The notes beneath the pieces are model-generated. The model was not told where the DNA came from. It was given only the letters and a program-made list of their open reading frames with translations, and made no database searches. Made by a program: the position numbers and the translations under genes. From Gammaproteobacteria bacterium (GTDB taxonomy: Bacteria > Pseudomonadota > Gammaproteobacteria > Pseudomonadales > Oceanobacteraceae): 61,480 nt of DNA. This document shows positions 59,895-61,480 of the stretch, piece after piece. Every line of letters begins with the position of its first letter. The first letter of the stretch is position 1. The DNA is taken from assembly GCA_013373125.1 (NCBI GenBank), contig JABXIK010000041.1:1-61480 (forward strand). The letters are read 5' to 3'.

Positions 59895-61013
59895 TTAATC
59901 TTTAGCAATGATAGCCGCTTCGGCTGCTTCTTTTTCCGCCACTTTACGACGAATCATTTTCTCTAAATTATCAACCAAGTTTTCATTATCTAACTTGCTG
60001 CTTGGTACACCGTCTTCATACACCAAGTTGTTTGGAGTACCGCCAGTCAAACCTAAATCCGTTTCTTTTGCTTCACCAGGGCCATTCACTACACAGCCAA
60101 TGACAGATACATCTAACGGTGTGAGGATGTCTTCTACTCGCGCCTCTAATTCGTTCATGGTTTTTACCACATCGAAATTTTGACGTGAGCAGCTAGGGCA
60201 AGCAATAAAGTTAATGCCTTTGTTGCGCAGTTTTAAGCTTTTTAGAATATCAAAACCCACTTTAATTTCTTGCACCGGATCTGCCGCTAATGACACACGC
60301 AAGGTATCACCAATGCCATCCATCAAGAGCATTCCTAGGCCCACCGAACTTTTTACGGTTCCGCTACGCAAGCCACCGGCTTCGGTAATGCCTAAGTGCA
60401 AAGGCTGTTCAATTTGTGATGCGATTTGACGATACGCGGCCACAGTCATGAACACATCAGAGGCTTTCAAACTTAATTTAAAATCAGGGAAGTTTAGGCG
60501 GTCTAAAATATCAATATGACGCATCGCACTTTCCACCAAGGCTTCAGGTGTCGGTTCGCCATATTTTTTCTGTAAATCTTTTTCTAACGAGCCGGCATTC
60601 ACACCGATACGAATCGGGATGCCATTGTGACGGGCCGCATCGACAACAGCACGCACGCGATCTTCGCGGCCAATGTTGCCTGGATTAATACGCAAACAAT
60701 CGGCGCCTAACTCCGCAACGCGTAATGCAATCTTATAGTCAAAATGAATGTCTGTGACTAAAGGTACATTCACTAACTTTTTGATTTCACCGAAGGCTTC
60801 GGCCGCTTCCATGGACGGCACACTCACACGCACGATATCCGCGCCCACATCTTCCAATGCTTTGATTTGCGCAACCGTGGCTTGAACATCACAAGTTTCG
60901 GTATTGGTCATGCTTTGCACAGCAATGGGAGCGTCACCCCCGACCGGCACATTCCCCACCATGATTTGACGAGAAACACGACGCTTAATTGGAGACTGAC
61001 CTTGCTTATTCAT
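59895..61013 (-). CDS. ispG: 4-hydroxy-3-methylbut-2-enyl-diphosphate synthase
   Basis: 372 residues. It has a TIM-barrel N-terminal part ([30 protein letters not shown]) and a C-terminal [4Fe-4S] domain with [10 protein letters not shown] plus a downstream Cys in [12 protein letters not shown]. It catalyses the penultimate step of the MEP isoprenoid pathway. It is followed by hisS. Confidence 0.97.
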   Translation of the reverse strand: MNKQGQSPIKRRVSRQIMVGNVPVGGDAPIAVQSMTNTETCDVQATVAQIKALEDVGADIVRVSVPSMEAAEAFGEIKKLVNVPLVTDIHFDYKIALRVAELGADCLRINPGNIGREDRVRAVVDAARHNGIPIRIGVNAGSLEKDLQKKYGEPTPEALVESAMRHIDILDRLNFPDFKLSLKASDVFMTVAAYRQIASQIEQPLHLGITEAGGLRSGTVKSSVGLGMLLMDGIGDTLRVSLAADPVQEIKVGFDILKSLKLRNKGINFIACPSCSRQNFDVVKTMNELEARVEDILTPLDVSVIGCVVNGPGEAKETDLGLTGGTPNNLVYEDGVPSSKLDNENLVDNLEKMIRRKVAEKEAAEAAIIAKD

Positions 61014-61027
61014 AGTGTGCCACTAAC

Positions 61028-61480
61028 TTATTTTTGACTGGCGCGATAACGCTTAAATTCTTCAGAGTCTGGGTAACGCTTTTTCAGCTTGAACGCGTAA
61101 CTAGCTTCAGCATTTTTGTCGTGACTGACTTTCGACAACATCACCCCTGTGTATAAACTGGCCGCGCTGTGGTTTAACTGACGATCGCGCAGTGTGGTTT
61201 CAAAACGATTAAACCAACGCTTAGCAATATCTGCACGATCACGCTGTAAATAAATACGCGCTAAATTCAAACTAGAAATGGTGCTACTTGCATCCATAGA
61301 CCAAGCACGCTCAAACGCATCCATGGCTAGACGTTCTTGTTTGAAATGGTCATAACACAAACCCAAGTTTTCAAACGCTAACACACGGGCAGTGTAATCC
61401 ACGTCTTGCGCAGCACGCTGAATTAATTCGCAACCACGTTCATCATTTTTTACGGCAAACAAAAAACGGCCGAAGTGATA
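61028..61480 (-). CDS. pilF: PilF/PilW-type TPR protein, 3' part
   Basis: The frame is open to the right edge of the window, so the 5' part is missing; about 150 residues are visible. They are TPR-like helices (ARVLAFENLGLCYDHFKQE, AMDAFERAWSMDASS, TISSLNLARIYLQRD). The position directly before ispG points to PilF, the outer-membrane lipoprotein that assembles the type IV pilus secretin. RodZ, which often lies between pilF and ispG, is absent here. Confidence 0.75.
   Translation of the reverse strand, partial: YHFGRFLFAVKNDERGCELIQRAAQDVDYTARVLAFENLGLCYDHFKQERLAMDAFERAWSMDASSTISSLNLARIYLQRDRADIAKRWFNRFETTLRDRQLNHSAASLYTGVMLSKVSHDKNAEASYAFKLKKRYPDSEEFKRYRASQK

Overview
The window reads as chromosomal DNA of a marine-type gammaproteobacterium, most like the Oceanospirillales/Pseudomonadales. 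Evidence is the gene orders amgK-murU-djlA divergent from lptD-surA-pdxA-rsmA-apaG-apaH-glpE, rpsU-yqeY-dnaG-rpoD, and pilF-ispG-hisS-yfgM-bamB-der, plus flgP-flgT. I cannot name a genus. Both ends of the window cut a gene: an Old Yellow Enzyme family oxidoreductase at the left and a PilF-like TPR protein at the right.

Layout of the core. At 1-7.3 kb there is a partial flavin oxidoreductase, a 41-residue membrane protein, a cyclic-nucleotide-binding-domain protein, a probable Slam/type XI outer-membrane translocator followed by a FecR-domain protein with a TbpB-like C-terminus (likely exporter and cargo), and a lipoprotein phosphoesterase with a small beta-barrel protein. At 7.3-19.4 kb are gph/rpe, plsC, the muropeptide-recycling pair amgK-murU with djlA, and the long lptD-to-glpE operon with overlapping genes. 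At 19.4-24.5 kb is prkA-yeaH-spoVR behind a well-formed sigma-54 promoter, then a stand-alone RCK-like protein. FlgP-FlgT (25.4-27.3 kb) follow a sigma-28 promoter that fits the TAAA-N15-GCCGATAA consensus exactly. Then come an EamA transporter, a TraF-like outer-membrane protein, cca, the folate genes (pteridine reductase, folK, folB), tsaD and the rpsU-yqeY-dnaG-rpoD block.

The accessory region is a 12-kb element (39662-51645) inserted in the 3' half of a tRNA-Ile2(CAU) gene. It is bounded by 46-bp direct repeats with one mismatch and carries a tyrosine integrase at its right end. Pairs of TTGTATAG motifs near both ends look like integrase arm sites. The element has a MobV/MobQ-like relaxase, a candidate oriT, a RepL-like winged-helix protein and a cluster of long hairpins, so it looks like an integrative mobilizable element. 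Its cargo is defence-like: a retron-type reverse transcriptase behind a tiny amphipathic/membrane protein, a PUA/EVE-like + GIY-YIG protein, a PD-(D/E)XK protein, and a type II restriction-modification pair. The methyltransferase is Dcm/EcoRII-like. The endonuclease joins an EcoRII-N-like domain to an MvaI/BcnI catalytic domain, as in UbaLAI. A 180-residue protein of unknown function has its own promoter.

Right of the element lie a secreted protein of unknown function and two gene remnants. The core resumes with pgm, a truncated haemoglobin, der, bamB, yfgM, hisS, ispG and pilF. The most novel candidate is the retron with its small partner protein; the non-coding RNA boundaries are only tentatively placed.
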